Source: CAZQVA01 sp964596685 | GTDB taxonomy: Bacteria > Chlamydiota > Chlamydiia > Chlamydiales > VFKH01 | Direction: 5' to 3' | Assembly (NCBI GenBank): GCA_964596685.1 | Contig: CAZQVA010000006.1 | Span: forward strand, 24,917 to 88,916 | DNA: 64,000 nt | In this document: positions 36,012-45,131 of the stretch, piece after piece | Layout of the letters: every line of letters begins with the position of its first letter | Position numbering within the stretch: the first letter of the stretch is position 1 | Translations under genes and position numbers: made by a program | The notes under the pieces: generated by a model | Seen by the model: only the letters and a program-made list of their open reading frames with translations | Database searches by the model: none | What the model was told of the DNA's origin: nothing

Positions 36012-37016
36012 TTAATTAGGGCTAAACACACCAGTTTCAAGTTCATTAATATTTGGCCAAGGGCTGTTCTCAGCATATTCCAAAGATTCAATCACGCGCC
36101 GTTTGATCTCTTTTTCAATTGTCTCAATTTCCTGCTCTGTAATGATCTTATGATTCAAGAGCTCACGTTTAAAGAGGAGAATAGGATCTTTTTTAAGACA
36201 TTCCGCCAATTCTTCTTTAGTGCGATAATGGGCAGGATCAGAGATTGAATGCCCCTTAAAACGTTCTGCATCAACTTCAACAAGTATGGGTCTCCGTTCA
36301 TTACGCATGCGTGCGGCAAGACGCTGAAAACCATTTAAGCATTCGATATAATCCATTCCTGAAAATGTCTCTGCATGCATGTTATACCCTGGAGCCTTAT
36401 CTTGAGCCAATTTTGTATTCGCAAAAGCGCGACTCACAGCCGTCCCCATTCCCCAACTATTATTTTCAATCACGAAAATACAGGGTAAATCCCATAGACT
36501 TGCTAGATTTAAAGCTTCATGAAATGTCCCTTGTGCGACCGCTCCATCACCCATAAAACAAAAAGAAACTTCATCTTTATTTCCTTGATGCTTCAGAGAA
36601 AATGCAGCACCAGTAGCAATAGGGATTTGCCCCCCCACAATTCCATATCCACCAAGCAAGCGCTCACTAAAAAAGTGCATCGAGCCCCCACGCCCCTTTG
36701 CATTGCCAGTTGCCTTGCCAAACAATTCCGCCATCAATGAATTGGGTGATTCGCCGAGTAACAGAGCAAGCGCATGACAGCGATAAGTGGTCGTAAACCA
36801 ATTTTTAGGACCAAATGCCTGCAAAACAGCCGTCTGAATGGCTTCTTGTCCAATATATGAGTGAAAAAAACCCCCAATCTTCCCTTCTTGATAGGCTGCT
36901 TCTGCGCGCATTTCAAATTGACGAATGAGAAGCATTTGACTTAAAGCATCAATTAATTGTGCTTTGGGTTGTCCTGCAATAAATTCTCTACGTTGATCAG
37001 CATTCATTGTTGACAT
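36012..37016 (-). CDS. pdhA: Pyruvate dehydrogenase E1 alpha
   Basis: 334 residues. TPP-dependent E1 alpha subunit of the pyruvate (or acetoin) dehydrogenase complex: MLLIRQFEMRAEAAYQEGKI, the RCHALALLLGE and GRGGSMHFF regions and the TPP/Mg motif GDGAVAQGTFHEALNLASLW ending FVIENN (~165-195). Phosphorylatable-loop region GHSISDPAHYRTKEEL is present. No pdhB (E1 beta) or pdhC gene follows in this window; the next gene is an SPFH protein. ATG 37016 has AAGGA 8 bases upstream and overlaps the pfp end. Confidence 0.92.
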   Translation of the reverse strand: MSTMNADQRREFIAGQPKAQLIDALSQMLLIRQFEMRAEAAYQEGKIGGFFHSYIGQEAIQTAVLQAFGPKNWFTTTYRCHALALLLGESPNSLMAELFGKATGNAKGRGGSMHFFSERLLGGYGIVGGQIPIATGAAFSLKHQGNKDEVSFCFMGDGAVAQGTFHEALNLASLWDLPCIFVIENNSWGMGTAVSRAFANTKLAQDKAPGYNMHAETFSGMDYIECLNGFQRLAARMRNERRPILVEVDAERFKGHSISDPAHYRTKEELAECLKKDPILLFKRELLNHKIITEQEIETIEKEIKRRVIESLEYAENSPWPNINELETGVFSPN

Positions 37017-38623
37017 ATTCCGTCCTTGAACAATAACGATAGTGGAGGCTCATAGCATACCTCATCTGGACCAAAAAACTGAATAGGTCCTATATATTCA
37101 GTTGCATCTTCTAAAATCCAATCATTGCGAAGACATGAAAAATATTTGAAGAGAGGCGCATTTAAATCGACTAACTTCTTTTTAATGACCGAGGTTGTAA
37201 CACCTGCCCGCTCTTCATTGTGAATGAGTTGCTGCAGTGCTATGCCACCTAGACTCCAGTCTTCTACTTTTTCTGTTAGACGACCTACATAGGCCATAAA
37301 TCCAGTTACTCCTGCTAGGGCAAGTAGGGCCACAGTAGCACCCAAGGCATAGCAATAGGTCGCATCAAAATTCGTAGGATAAGCACATCGCCCTTCATAG
37401 CCAAAAAAATGCGTTTGCGAGGCAAAGGCTCCCGTAAATTTACCAGCAGCTTTGCGCGCTTTGACCTCGCGCACAACTAATTCTTCAATGAGTTCCTCGG
37501 TGGCTATATGCGAAAACTGTACGTTGCCATGCGGGTCTCTATCCTCAAGTAGATTCTTTTGCAGCTCTCTTGGCAATGAAGTAAATAATTCAGCCGCCTC
37601 CTCAGATAATCTGCTTACAACGGCTTTTTCTTTATCTTCAATATGAGCAAGAGCATCGATCACACTCTTAATGCTATTTTGCCCAAGCAAAATATTAAGT
37701 TCATTGATCAAAACGCTCACTTCGGGAATGAATTCCAAAAGGCCTTCAGGCAGTAAGATCACTCCGTAAAATTTCTTTGCTTCAGCGCGTCGTTGAATCA
37801 TATCAACGATGTGTTGCACCACGTTATTTAAACTCCATCCCTTTTGTTTTACCTCTTCGGCAATAATAGCTAAGTGAGGATGTGTCTGTAGTGCGCACTC
37901 CAAGGTGACATGCGATGCAGTCCGGCCCATGAGTCGGATAAAATGATAGTATTTGCCTGCTGATGCCGCATCACATGCTATATTAGAGATGAGTTCAGAA
38001 TAAAGACGGCACGCGGTATCAAAACCAAAGGAAATTTCAACCCTTTCGTTCTGAAGGTCCCCATCAATTGTTTTCGGCACACCAATGACCTGAGTCGCAA
38101 CCCCCTTCTTTTTAAAATGTTCAGAAAGAGCCCACGCATTTGTATTGGAATCATCTCCACCGATGATGACTAGAGTATCAAGCTGCAAAGATTGCACTAC
38201 TTTTTCTGCCGCAGCGAAATGTTCTTCAGATTTAATTTTTGTGCGGCCTGACCCAAGCAAATGAAAGCCAGGCTGATTGCGAAAATCCTTTAAAAGTTTG
38301 TAGTCTAATACCTTATATCTTCCCTCAAGCAATCCAGATGCACCGCCAAGAAACCCAATAAGGGAGGAATCGGGATGAAAACGTTTGATGAAATCAAAAA
38401 GACCTGTGATCACATTGTGCCCACCTGGTGCAGGTCCACCGGAAAATAGTACGCCGACCTTTTTAGCTACTCCCTCAAGATAAGGGCCTTTGGGTGAAAA
38501 AACAATCTCATGAGGTTCTTGCTCACTGCCTCCTGCAGTGTGAGCGCCCAGTATCGAAAACCCCTGCAGCAACTTAGGTAAAGGTGGGATCCAACTTTTG
38601 CGATGTTCTTTTAGGTTTTTCAT
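37004..38623 (-). CDS. pfp: PPi-dependent phosphofructokinase
   Basis: 539 residues, the long PPi form. It phosphorylates fructose-6-phosphate with pyrophosphate, reversibly. VGVLFSGGPAPGGHNVITGL (~85), GGDDSNTNA (Asp replacing the second Gly of the ATP-type GGDG) and PKTIDGDLQ mark the PPi type. A neighbouring alpha/beta hydrolase 14 bases upstream is also found between the two pfk genes of Chlamydia (CT205-207). The stop overlaps pdhA. Confidence 0.96.
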   Translation of the reverse strand: MKNLKEHRKSWIPPLPKLLQGFSILGAHTAGGSEQEPHEIVFSPKGPYLEGVAKKVGVLFSGGPAPGGHNVITGLFDFIKRFHPDSSLIGFLGGASGLLEGRYKVLDYKLLKDFRNQPGFHLLGSGRTKIKSEEHFAAAEKVVQSLQLDTLVIIGGDDSNTNAWALSEHFKKKGVATQVIGVPKTIDGDLQNERVEISFGFDTACRLYSELISNIACDAASAGKYYHFIRLMGRTASHVTLECALQTHPHLAIIAEEVKQKGWSLNNVVQHIVDMIQRRAEAKKFYGVILLPEGLLEFIPEVSVLINELNILLGQNSIKSVIDALAHIEDKEKAVVSRLSEEAAELFTSLPRELQKNLLEDRDPHGNVQFSHIATEELIEELVVREVKARKAAGKFTGAFASQTHFFGYEGRCAYPTNFDATYCYALGATVALLALAGVTGFMAYVGRLTEKVEDWSLGGIALQQLIHNEERAGVTTSVIKKKLVDLNAPLFKYFSCLRNDWILEDATEYIGPIQFFGPDEVCYEPPLSLLFKDGICQQ

Positions 38624-38636
38624 TGAAAGACTCCTC

Positions 38637-39419
38637 TTATGCGTATTGAGGAACTGGGAATAACTCCTTCATCCATTCAGAAGTTATTATAATCAGTTCC
38701 TCTTGTTCCTTTGGGTCCAAGAAGTAATGGTCTGATTTTTCAAAACCCACAAAGCGCGTGGCTGCTTTTGCATCTTGTCGCCATTGTTGATATAGGTCGC
38801 GATGAGAAGCGTCAATCAATTGGTCTTGCTGCGACCACACATGTAACAAGGGAACGTCTGTTAGTTGCATAGCTGCACTTTTAAAATCCATCTGCAAAAG
38901 TTCTTTAAAAAACCCTACTCGCCATGGCTTGTTATTATATTGCAAAACCGTATTATCGCTCACATGTGTTAAGTTTTTACTTCCAACAAGTGATCTCCAT
39001 GGCGCCGCAGAGGCAAATGGGGCCAATAATGCAATCGCTTGAATTGGCAAGGAACGAGCGGCAGCTAACATAGCGACAGCCCCTCCAAGAGAAATCCCAA
39101 TCATACCGATGGGATAACCAGGGTAATTTTGCTGTATCCATGCAATGGCAGTTTGCGCATCCGCTGTCAGAGTTTCAAAAGTGATCTCCTGGATGGAACC
39201 TGCACTATCTCCACACGCTGTAAAATCCAAGCGTAAAGATCCGATGCCTATACGACTCAATGCCTCAGCTAGTTTAAAATGAAGGCGACCCCTTCCTACT
39301 CTATTGCCCAGGTATCCATGGCAAAACACCACAAATCCCAAAGGATTTTTGGGCAAATGCAACATACCAAATAGCTGGCAGGAGCCTCTTCGTAACTCGA
39401 TCTGTATTTTTTCTTCCAT
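38637..39419 (-). CDS. Alpha/beta-hydrolase, CT206-like
   Basis: 260 residues. VVFCHGYLGNRVGRGRLHF forms the oxyanion region, the Ser nucleophile is in IGMIGISLGGAVAML (~110), Asp in HVWSQQDQLIDAS and His in EKSDHYFLDPKEQEEL (~235). Chlamydial relatives are annotated as predicted acyltransferases or hydrolases beside pfk. Substrate unknown. Its ATG overlaps the aroDE stop (TAATG). Confidence 0.85.
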   Translation of the reverse strand: MEEKIQIELRRGSCQLFGMLHLPKNPLGFVVFCHGYLGNRVGRGRLHFKLAEALSRIGIGSLRLDFTACGDSAGSIQEITFETLTADAQTAIAWIQQNYPGYPIGMIGISLGGAVAMLAAARSLPIQAIALLAPFASAAPWRSLVGSKNLTHVSDNTVLQYNNKPWRVGFFKELLQMDFKSAAMQLTDVPLLHVWSQQDQLIDASHRDLYQQWRQDAKAATRFVGFEKSDHYFLDPKEQEELIIITSEWMKELFPVPQYA

Positions 39420-40795
39420 TAATCAACCAAATAATTTTCGATATAGGCTCTCAACATTGCAGCTTGAGTTTCAGTCGCCTGTTTATGCAATAACTTTTCA
39501 AAGAAGAAGAGGGCTTGCCAAATGAAAAATTCTAGCCCATCAACAACTGAACATTGGAGTTCAGTAGCGCGTTGCAACAGTTGAGTGTACCGCGGACGAT
39601 AAACAAGATCAAATACAATTTTGTAAGGCTCTAATCGTTCGATACAGGGTAATTGTGCCTCACCAAACATTCCAAGTGAAGTTGCATTAATTAAAAGGTC
39701 CCATTTGGGCCATTGTTTTTCATAATCACACCACGTAACTTTAGCACCTTTTATCCAGGGGCGATGCGAACGATTGACAACAACGGTTGCAATCGCATGA
39801 CTCTTTAATGCCCAAAAAACAGCGCGCGCTGCTCCTCCTGCACCTAATAAAAGCGCTCGTTTTCCTTGCCAAGGCCTCAACAAGGCTGCTGCTGATAGAG
39901 CATCTGTATTAAAGCCATCCCAACCATGCCTTCCTCTCTTTAAAGCATTGACAGCACCAATCTGTTCGGCAATTGGCTCGCAGTTTACATACCCTGCAAC
40001 GATTTCCTTTAGTGGCATCGTAATACTTAATCCTATGCAAGGCAATTGCCAAAGTATATTTAATACATCGAAAACTTCATGCGGTCTAACAGCGAGTTTA
40101 CAATGGACCGCCTTCATCTTCCATCTACGGTAACATTCACTATAAACAATCTCAGAAAGACTATGTGAAATGGGCCAGCCGAGCAGGGCTGTAAATTCTT
40201 CTACCTCCTGCACCCCAACCCATTCTTCAATATTTAATTGGCATGTAGGCTGCTGATCATTCTTTGGCAATAGATACACAAATGGTGTTTTCAAGGCAGC
40301 TGCAATACATCGCATCGGTCGCCCAATGGGACCCATTGGCACAACAGTAAGGTTGGGATGATCCTGAGCGAAAAGCACCATTTTAAGGGCCTCACTCGTC
40401 GAGGTCACCCACGTAGCGATCTTGTAGTGATAAGCCTCAATTCGGCTCATAACGTGCCATAATTTCTTTAAATCTTTTGGCGTAGAATTGAAATTATGAA
40501 AAGACAAGATGCGGCGATGAGCAGGCACTTTACCCACCAAAGAGGATTCTAAAGGTGTATCAATAAATACATCTATCAGCTTTGGCTCTCGTATAATTGC
40601 CTGGATCATGGAATCTTGGACATGCGTTAAGATACAGCGCTTTCCTTGCATTCTCAAGTGGCGCACAAAATCACAAATAGTGGTCAAAGAAAGATGCCGA
40701 AGTTGATCGAGACGCAACTCAACGCCGTCAAAAAGAGCAAAAGGCAAGTTTTCTGGCAGAGATCTAAGCGAAAGCCATCTGAAACAAGAAAACAA
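39419..40795 (-). CDS. aroDE: AroDE fusion: dehydroquinase and shikimate dehydrogenase
   Basis: 458 residues. The N-terminal half is a type I 3-dehydroquinate dehydratase: ELRLDQL (~26), His in ILSFHNFNST and the Schiff-base Lys in YHYKIATWV (~144). The C-terminal half is shikimate dehydrogenase: GWPISHSLSE (~213), Lys in ITMPLKE, GAVNALK, and GFNTDALSAAALL, then the NADP loop LLGAGGAARAVFWAL. Two consecutive steps of the shikimate pathway on one chain are characteristic of Chlamydiae. Its start overlaps exoD by 32 bases. Confidence 0.95.
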   Translation of the reverse strand: MFSCFRWLSLRSLPENLPFALFDGVELRLDQLRHLSLTTICDFVRHLRMQGKRCILTHVQDSMIQAIIREPKLIDVFIDTPLESSLVGKVPAHRRILSFHNFNSTPKDLKKLWHVMSRIEAYHYKIATWVTSTSEALKMVLFAQDHPNLTVVPMGPIGRPMRCIAAALKTPFVYLLPKNDQQPTCQLNIEEWVGVQEVEEFTALLGWPISHSLSEIVYSECYRRWKMKAVHCKLAVRPHEVFDVLNILWQLPCIGLSITMPLKEIVAGYVNCEPIAEQIGAVNALKRGRHGWDGFNTDALSAAALLRPWQGKRALLLGAGGAARAVFWALKSHAIATVVVNRSHRPWIKGAKVTWCDYEKQWPKWDLLINATSLGMFGEAQLPCIERLEPYKIVFDLVYRPRYTQLLQRATELQCSVVDGLEFFIWQALFFFEKLLHKQATETQAAMLRAYIENYLVD

Positions 40796-41354
40796 CCGAG
40801 CCTCCTATGAGATAAAAATAAAGGATCGTGAGAAGGAGAAAACCATAACCTAAACTCACCCATAGTGCATCTTTGAATAACAAACCAATGCCTATCGCCA
40901 AGATGCCCCATGCAACAATAATATTACTTAATGGCAGGGGGAGAGGCAAGGCTAAAGTAAGCGCTAAAATGACAATAAAAACGCCATGCCCTCTTCGCCA
41001 AATTCCTGTACACCATACAACACCACGTTCAGGACGCACAAATCGCTGCAATAGATCAATGAACTTCCCCATAGCATTGACGATCATTTTAAGGTGCTTT
41101 GCAGCAATTGTGCGCCGAGCTAGCCATTGGGGAATGAGGAAGGCCTTGCCGTAAACAATCTGCACCCCAAGTAATGCCAGCAATAGTCCAAAAGGGGTAG
41201 AAAACCCAGGGATCTGTACAGGCTGGATAAAGGGAAGGCTCAAAAGAATGAGGAGAATGGGGGTTGCATCATTCCCACATACCTTGACTAATTTACCCAA
41301 AGTAATATCTTGGCCTTCTGATGCAACTAATAGATCATTGAGACGCTTATCGAT
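40764..41354 (-). CDS. exoD: ExoD family membrane protein, probable ATC start
   Basis: About 196 residues. ExoD-type integral membrane protein; membrane spans and the family pattern LLILLSLPFIQPVQIPGFST ... LLLALLGVQIVYGK. Family members begin with a helix like LNDLLVASEGQDITLGKLVK, which here lies upstream of the only common start (TTG 41300). In frame at 41354 there is ATC preceded at 8 bases by GGTAGGA; no ATG, GTG or TTG covers this helix. I therefore propose an ATC start, translated as Met. Function in other bacteria relates to exopolysaccharide export; role here unknown. Confidence 0.75.
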   Translation of the reverse strand: MDKRLNDLLVASEGQDITLGKLVKVCGNDATPILLILLSLPFIQPVQIPGFSTPFGLLLALLGVQIVYGKAFLIPQWLARRTIAAKHLKMIVNAMGKFIDLLQRFVRPERGVVWCTGIWRRGHGVFIVILALTLALPLPLPLSNIIVAWGILAIGIGLLFKDALWVSLGYGFLLLTILYFYLIGGSVVFLFQMAFA

Positions 41355-41364
41355 TTTGAATTTC

Positions 41365-42597
41365 CTACCTTACTGAACATTGATTGTGTCTAAAATTTTC
41401 AATTGAATGAATCACGCCTTCTATTTTTGGGCGCTGTAAGGGATCCAAATGCAACATATTCTTCAATAGATCGGCTAACTGATCAGGCAAGTGTCTAAGA
41501 GCGCGATGTAGAAATTCCTCCCATTGATGCTGATCTTTTAAAGATTTTAAACGCTCTTCAAAAAGCACTCGATATTCATCAGCCTCTCTTATAGGTCTGG
41601 ATAGATTGATCAAAAAATTGATAAAATTAAAACTCATTCGGTCTGTCTGCTTCCAAAAACAATGCCCAGTCGTATATTCAAAGTGGGTATTCTCCAATAG
41701 TTTTTCCAAAAGTGCCACTCCACAGGCCCATACATCAGCACACCTCTTATCGATGCGCACCTCTTTGCCCTCTTTAACTGCTAAAAATTCAGGAGGAATA
41801 TAGCCAAAAGTTCCATAATTCCCCCACGGTTCATCGTAGCGTTGTGCAAATTCAAAGTCGATAAGCCAGGCTTCTTTCGAGGTGGCATCATAGAGCATAT
41901 TTTCGGGTTTAAGGTCGCCATGTGCATAGCCCAAAGCGTGCAGACGCGCTAATTTTTGAAAAAGTATTAAAAATATATCCGTACATCTCTGTATGTGACC
42001 CTGTTCTATAGTCGCATGCTTTAATGGAAGGCTCTCAGCAGAGCGGTTTAAAACTCCAAAGAGATCTTTACCACCATATTTTTGTAGAGAATATAGGGGG
42101 AGCTTTAACTCCCTATCATCATTCCCATAAACAACTTTCAGTGTTGCTTGGGATTCAACGGCCCTCTTTGTCACTTCGATGCTTCTTTTCCATACATCTA
42201 GACAAACAGAAGGAAGGGGTCTTTGACACCGAGTCAACACCCATAACTTAGGGGTCACTGCCTTTTGCCTAGCCCTATAGAGATTATTAACCTTGAGACA
42301 CACTTCGATAATTTTCCATTTCATTCCTCCCATAAGCTCCCCTAAAGGCAAAAGAACACATGGAGCCTTTTTATTGCGACCTAATCGATAAAGGCGACAC
42401 CCATCACACATTCCCTGTGCAAAAGATGCATCACCTTGCCAGTCAATGGTGGTGCAGTTCTCAAATATATCTTGGAGATCTTCGGGAGGTATGCGCATAG
42501 CGCGTTTAAATTGAGGATAATGACTGAAAAGTGTCTGACAAAAAGAGACGGGATCAAATTGACGCGTAATAGGAGCGAGTGTCAAATCGCTAGACAT
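41365..42597 (-). CDS. Eukaryotic-like Ser/Thr protein kinase
   Basis: 410 residues. The catalytic loop HGDLKPEN (~225), DFE in place of DFG (LIDFEFAQR) and GTFGYIPPE with the APE-like motif mark a Hanks-type kinase. The N-lobe is divergent and lacks an obvious glycine loop. A chaperone-like or effector role is possible since several chlamydial kinases are type III effectors, but there is no secretion signal that I can see. First gene of a seven-gene minus-strand run. Confidence 0.82.
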   Translation of the reverse strand: MSSDLTLAPITRQFDPVSFCQTLFSHYPQFKRAMRIPPEDLQDIFENCTTIDWQGDASFAQGMCDGCRLYRLGRNKKAPCVLLPLGELMGGMKWKIIEVCLKVNNLYRARQKAVTPKLWVLTRCQRPLPSVCLDVWKRSIEVTKRAVESQATLKVVYGNDDRELKLPLYSLQKYGGKDLFGVLNRSAESLPLKHATIEQGHIQRCTDIFLILFQKLARLHALGYAHGDLKPENMLYDATSKEAWLIDFEFAQRYDEPWGNYGTFGYIPPEFLAVKEGKEVRIDKRCADVWACGVALLEKLLENTHFEYTTGHCFWKQTDRMSFNFINFLINLSRPIREADEYRVLFEERLKSLKDQHQWEEFLHRALRHLPDQLADLLKNMLHLDPLQRPKIEGVIHSIENFRHNQCSVR

Positions 42598-42665
42598 GGG
42601 GTTGACCTTTTTTATAGAAAAGATTAGCCTGTTGACTCATATAGTGCAACCAGGTGGGCTAAACA

Positions 42666-42775
42666 GGGTGTAATTCAAAGTGTTAGTTAGCTATTGCAAG
42701 CTAGAATGGGAACTCTTCTTAAGGATTCAGTAGGTAACCAGTACCAAAAAATTCTTATTTCCCCTCTGTTACACA
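42666..42775. mobile_element. MITE copy D, partial
   Basis: Starts with intact GGGTGTAATTCAAAGTGTTA and follows the right arm of the family in reverse orientation (TTCTTAAGGATTCAG ... TTTCCCCTCTGT), then is cut before the central palindrome. It lies just upstream of the DUF475 gene. Confidence 0.8.
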
Positions 42776-42799
42776 TTATTCTGAAAAGGTTTTTTTAAG

Positions 42800-43726
42800 A
42801 TGCAATGGCTTCTTCTTCTTTTGACAGTCAGCGGGCTAATACTCTTTGAAGTCGTCTCTAGTCTAGATAACGCTATTATCAATGCCGAAGTCCTTACACA
42901 AACCTCTAGAAAAGCAAGACGTTGGTTTCTTACATGGGGACTTTTTTTAGCCGTCTTTCTCATGCGTGGCCTGCTCCCCTTTCTCATTGTCTGGTTTTCA
43001 GTGCCTTCTCTTTCAATTTACGAGGTCTTTACAGCAACAATTTCTAGCTCAGAACATGTACAAAACGCTCTTGCATCCTCTGCGCCTAAACTACTTACTG
43101 GCGGAGGAACTTTTCTCATTCTTCTTTTCCTGAACTGGCTATTTCTCGAACCAAAATCCTTTCAACTGCGCGGTGAAAAATTCTTTGAAAAACAAGGGGT
43201 GTGGTTTTATGCGATCTCCTCCCTCTTTCTCTCCACTATCATATGGGCTGCATTGCAAAAAGACTCTTTTATGGCTTTTGCTGCCTCGCTTGGCTCCTCC
43301 GCATTTTTTATCACCCATGGATTTAAACACCACGCAGAGAGTGCTGAGGCCTCTTTACTGACTCAACGGCGCTCCGACATCAGTAAAATTCTCTATCTTG
43401 AAGTGATCGATGCGACCTTTTCTATCGATGGCGTCTTAGGCGCTTTTGCCTTCACTTTGTCCGTTCCCTTAATCATCATTGGTAATGGGATCGGCGCTTA
43501 TTTAGTCCGCTCACTCACCATTGGAAATATTGAACGCATCAAAAAATGGCGCGGTCTTAAAAATGGAGCGATGTATTCGATTCTTGTTCTAGGCAGCGTG
43601 ATGGTCGCCGATGGCTTTGGCGCCCATATCCCCGAATGGCTCTGCCCCATCGCGACTTTCTTAATTATTGGCTACTTTTACTGGAAGATGAAGATTCACG
43701 CGCGTAAACAGCCCCCAGTGGTCTGA
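42800..43726 (+). CDS. DUF475/TerC-superfamily integral membrane protein
   Basis: 308 residues, about eight membrane spans. The TerC superfamily shows two acidic motifs in spans: FEVVSSLDNAIINAEVL (~17-33) and EVIDATFSIDGVLGAFAF (~200), both present here. The family is implicated in metal-ion export and resistance. The 3' end overlaps the convergent EEP gene by 66 bases. Confidence 0.88.
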   Translation: MQWLLLLLTVSGLILFEVVSSLDNAIINAEVLTQTSRKARRWFLTWGLFLAVFLMRGLLPFLIVWFSVPSLSIYEVFTATISSSEHVQNALASSAPKLLTGGGTFLILLFLNWLFLEPKSFQLRGEKFFEKQGVWFYAISSLFLSTIIWAALQKDSFMAFAASLGSSAFFITHGFKHHAESAEASLLTQRRSDISKILYLEVIDATFSIDGVLGAFAFTLSVPLIIIGNGIGAYLVRSLTIGNIERIKKWRGLKNGAMYSILVLGSVMVADGFGAHIPEWLCPIATFLIIGYFYWKMKIHARKQPPVV

Positions 43727-44830
43727 AATGGCCTTTCCTGTAAATTGCTTCGGATCAAATTGAGTCTCTAAATAATCAGTGTCAATTGAGCGCACACTCT
43801 CCTTTTTTGCAAAGGTATAGTCAAGCGTTAAAGCAGCAGAAGGAGCCTTTCCAGTTAGCTGTGCACACCAATCATCTCCTAGCCATGAGGGAAGCTCTAA
43901 TGGACACGTCCCTTCTGTAAAACCATTAAGCTTAGTCGCATGGTGACTTTCCAGTTCCTTGCGATCTAAATTTAAATCACCAGTAATAAGAATCGCACAC
44001 CCCTGATGTGCTTTTTCTGTTTTACTAATCACTTCTGCTAAACATTTTTTTCTAGATTCCACCTCTCTGTCTTCTGGAAATTGTGGCTTTTCAGAGTGAC
44101 CTAAATGTGTCGCTAAAATTTTAGCAAAAGGAGCGGTTTGCCTTCCTAAAATCATCTCAAAAACACCTTTAGATGCTGACTTTGAGCGCCCAGCAAGAGA
44201 TGTTTTAGGAAAAAGGGTAAAGGAAGCTTCTCCCACAGGAAATTTACTCGCAACGAAAATCCCCGAGGAAACACCCGCTGCTTTAGGGCGCATATTGTAA
44301 TAAAAATGTGCATAGTGATTTTTGAGGCCTTTGATCATCGCTTTGGCGGCAGTAAAGTCAAACACCTCATACAAAATTGTGACATCGGCATCCGTCTTCT
44401 TAACATGTTCAACCAAAGCATTCATACGGTAGCGCCATGGTTTTACGCCACCGTCAGTGATAGAATACCCCCCTGCAACACAACAAACATTATGTGACAA
44501 TAGAGTAAAGGAAGCTTCAGGGGGTTCTTTTTCTTGAGCCATCCCCTTTTCATAGAGATATCCATTTGGCAAAAAACGCGCTGAAATCCACCGCAATAGC
44601 ATTCCAAGGGGAGTTGTCGCCAATGCCAATACACCATATCCCACAGCAGCCGTTGCGAATAAAATTTTTGATGTTATGCGTTGGATACGCTCATACAGTG
44701 GCAAATTACCTAAAGATTGCGCGTGAATTGCTTGAAAGTGTCTCAAAAATTCATGCGCACGGCAAGGCGGATCCGTTAAAAAAGAGGCCACGTGGAAAGT
44801 GACAGGGAGGATTTGTGTCGATATTTTCAT
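43661..44830 (-). CDS. Endonuclease/exonuclease/phosphatase family protein
   Basis: 389 residues. An N-terminal hydrophobic segment (~65-85, ILFATAAVGYGVLALATTPL) may anchor it or act in secretion. The EEP fold is shown by TLLSHNVCC (Asn), TDADVTILYEVFD (Glu), ILATHLGHSEKP, LITGDLNLDRKE (Asp-x-Asn) and AISDHWGLFTRV (final Asp-His). Such proteins are nucleases, phosphoinositide phosphatases or sphingomyelinases. Could be a secreted effector, but this is inference. Confidence 0.85.
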   Translation of the reverse strand: MKISTQILPVTFHVASFLTDPPCRAHEFLRHFQAIHAQSLGNLPLYERIQRITSKILFATAAVGYGVLALATTPLGMLLRWISARFLPNGYLYEKGMAQEKEPPEASFTLLSHNVCCVAGGYSITDGGVKPWRYRMNALVEHVKKTDADVTILYEVFDFTAAKAMIKGLKNHYAHFYYNMRPKAAGVSSGIFVASKFPVGEASFTLFPKTSLAGRSKSASKGVFEMILGRQTAPFAKILATHLGHSEKPQFPEDREVESRKKCLAEVISKTEKAHQGCAILITGDLNLDRKELESHHATKLNGFTEGTCPLELPSWLGDDWCAQLTGKAPSAALTLDYTFAKKESVRSIDTDYLETQFDPKQFTGKAISDHWGLFTRVNLHLPVKVANN

Positions 44831-44911
44831 AATGAGCTATAACATAAAAGTTCGGACTATTGTCCGCAATTCCTTCAATTTTCAACAACGGGGATAACAC
44901 CAGACTGTAGA

Positions 44912-44958
44912 TATACCCATCCCACCTAAAATCCAATTCTTCAGGTGGGATGGGTATA
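44912..44958. repeat. Long palindromic repeat between divergent genes
   Basis: A perfect 16-bp stem TATACCCATCCCACCT / AGGTGGGATGGGTATA with a 15-base loop. It combines two inverted copies of the palindrome family also found at 35039, 55420 and 56037. As it sits between divergent genes it is not a normal terminator. Confidence 0.8.
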
Positions 44959-45131
44959 AAATCTAATATCCAGGAAAACTTACTGCTTGATCTGCATCTA
45001 TGACTTCAGTTATGATCATCCCGACTAATTTAGAGCGCAGCACTAAAAGAGATCTCGCCGTAGCGATTTCTTTATTAAGTACTAAGGCTCACATAATAAA
45101 CTTCATACACATTCTTTGCAGCACTTCGGAT

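Noticed and set aside
44912..44958. The 16-bp-stem palindrome as a terminator
   Set aside because: It lies between divergent genes (both pointing away) and has no T-run; it belongs to the dispersed palindrome family.
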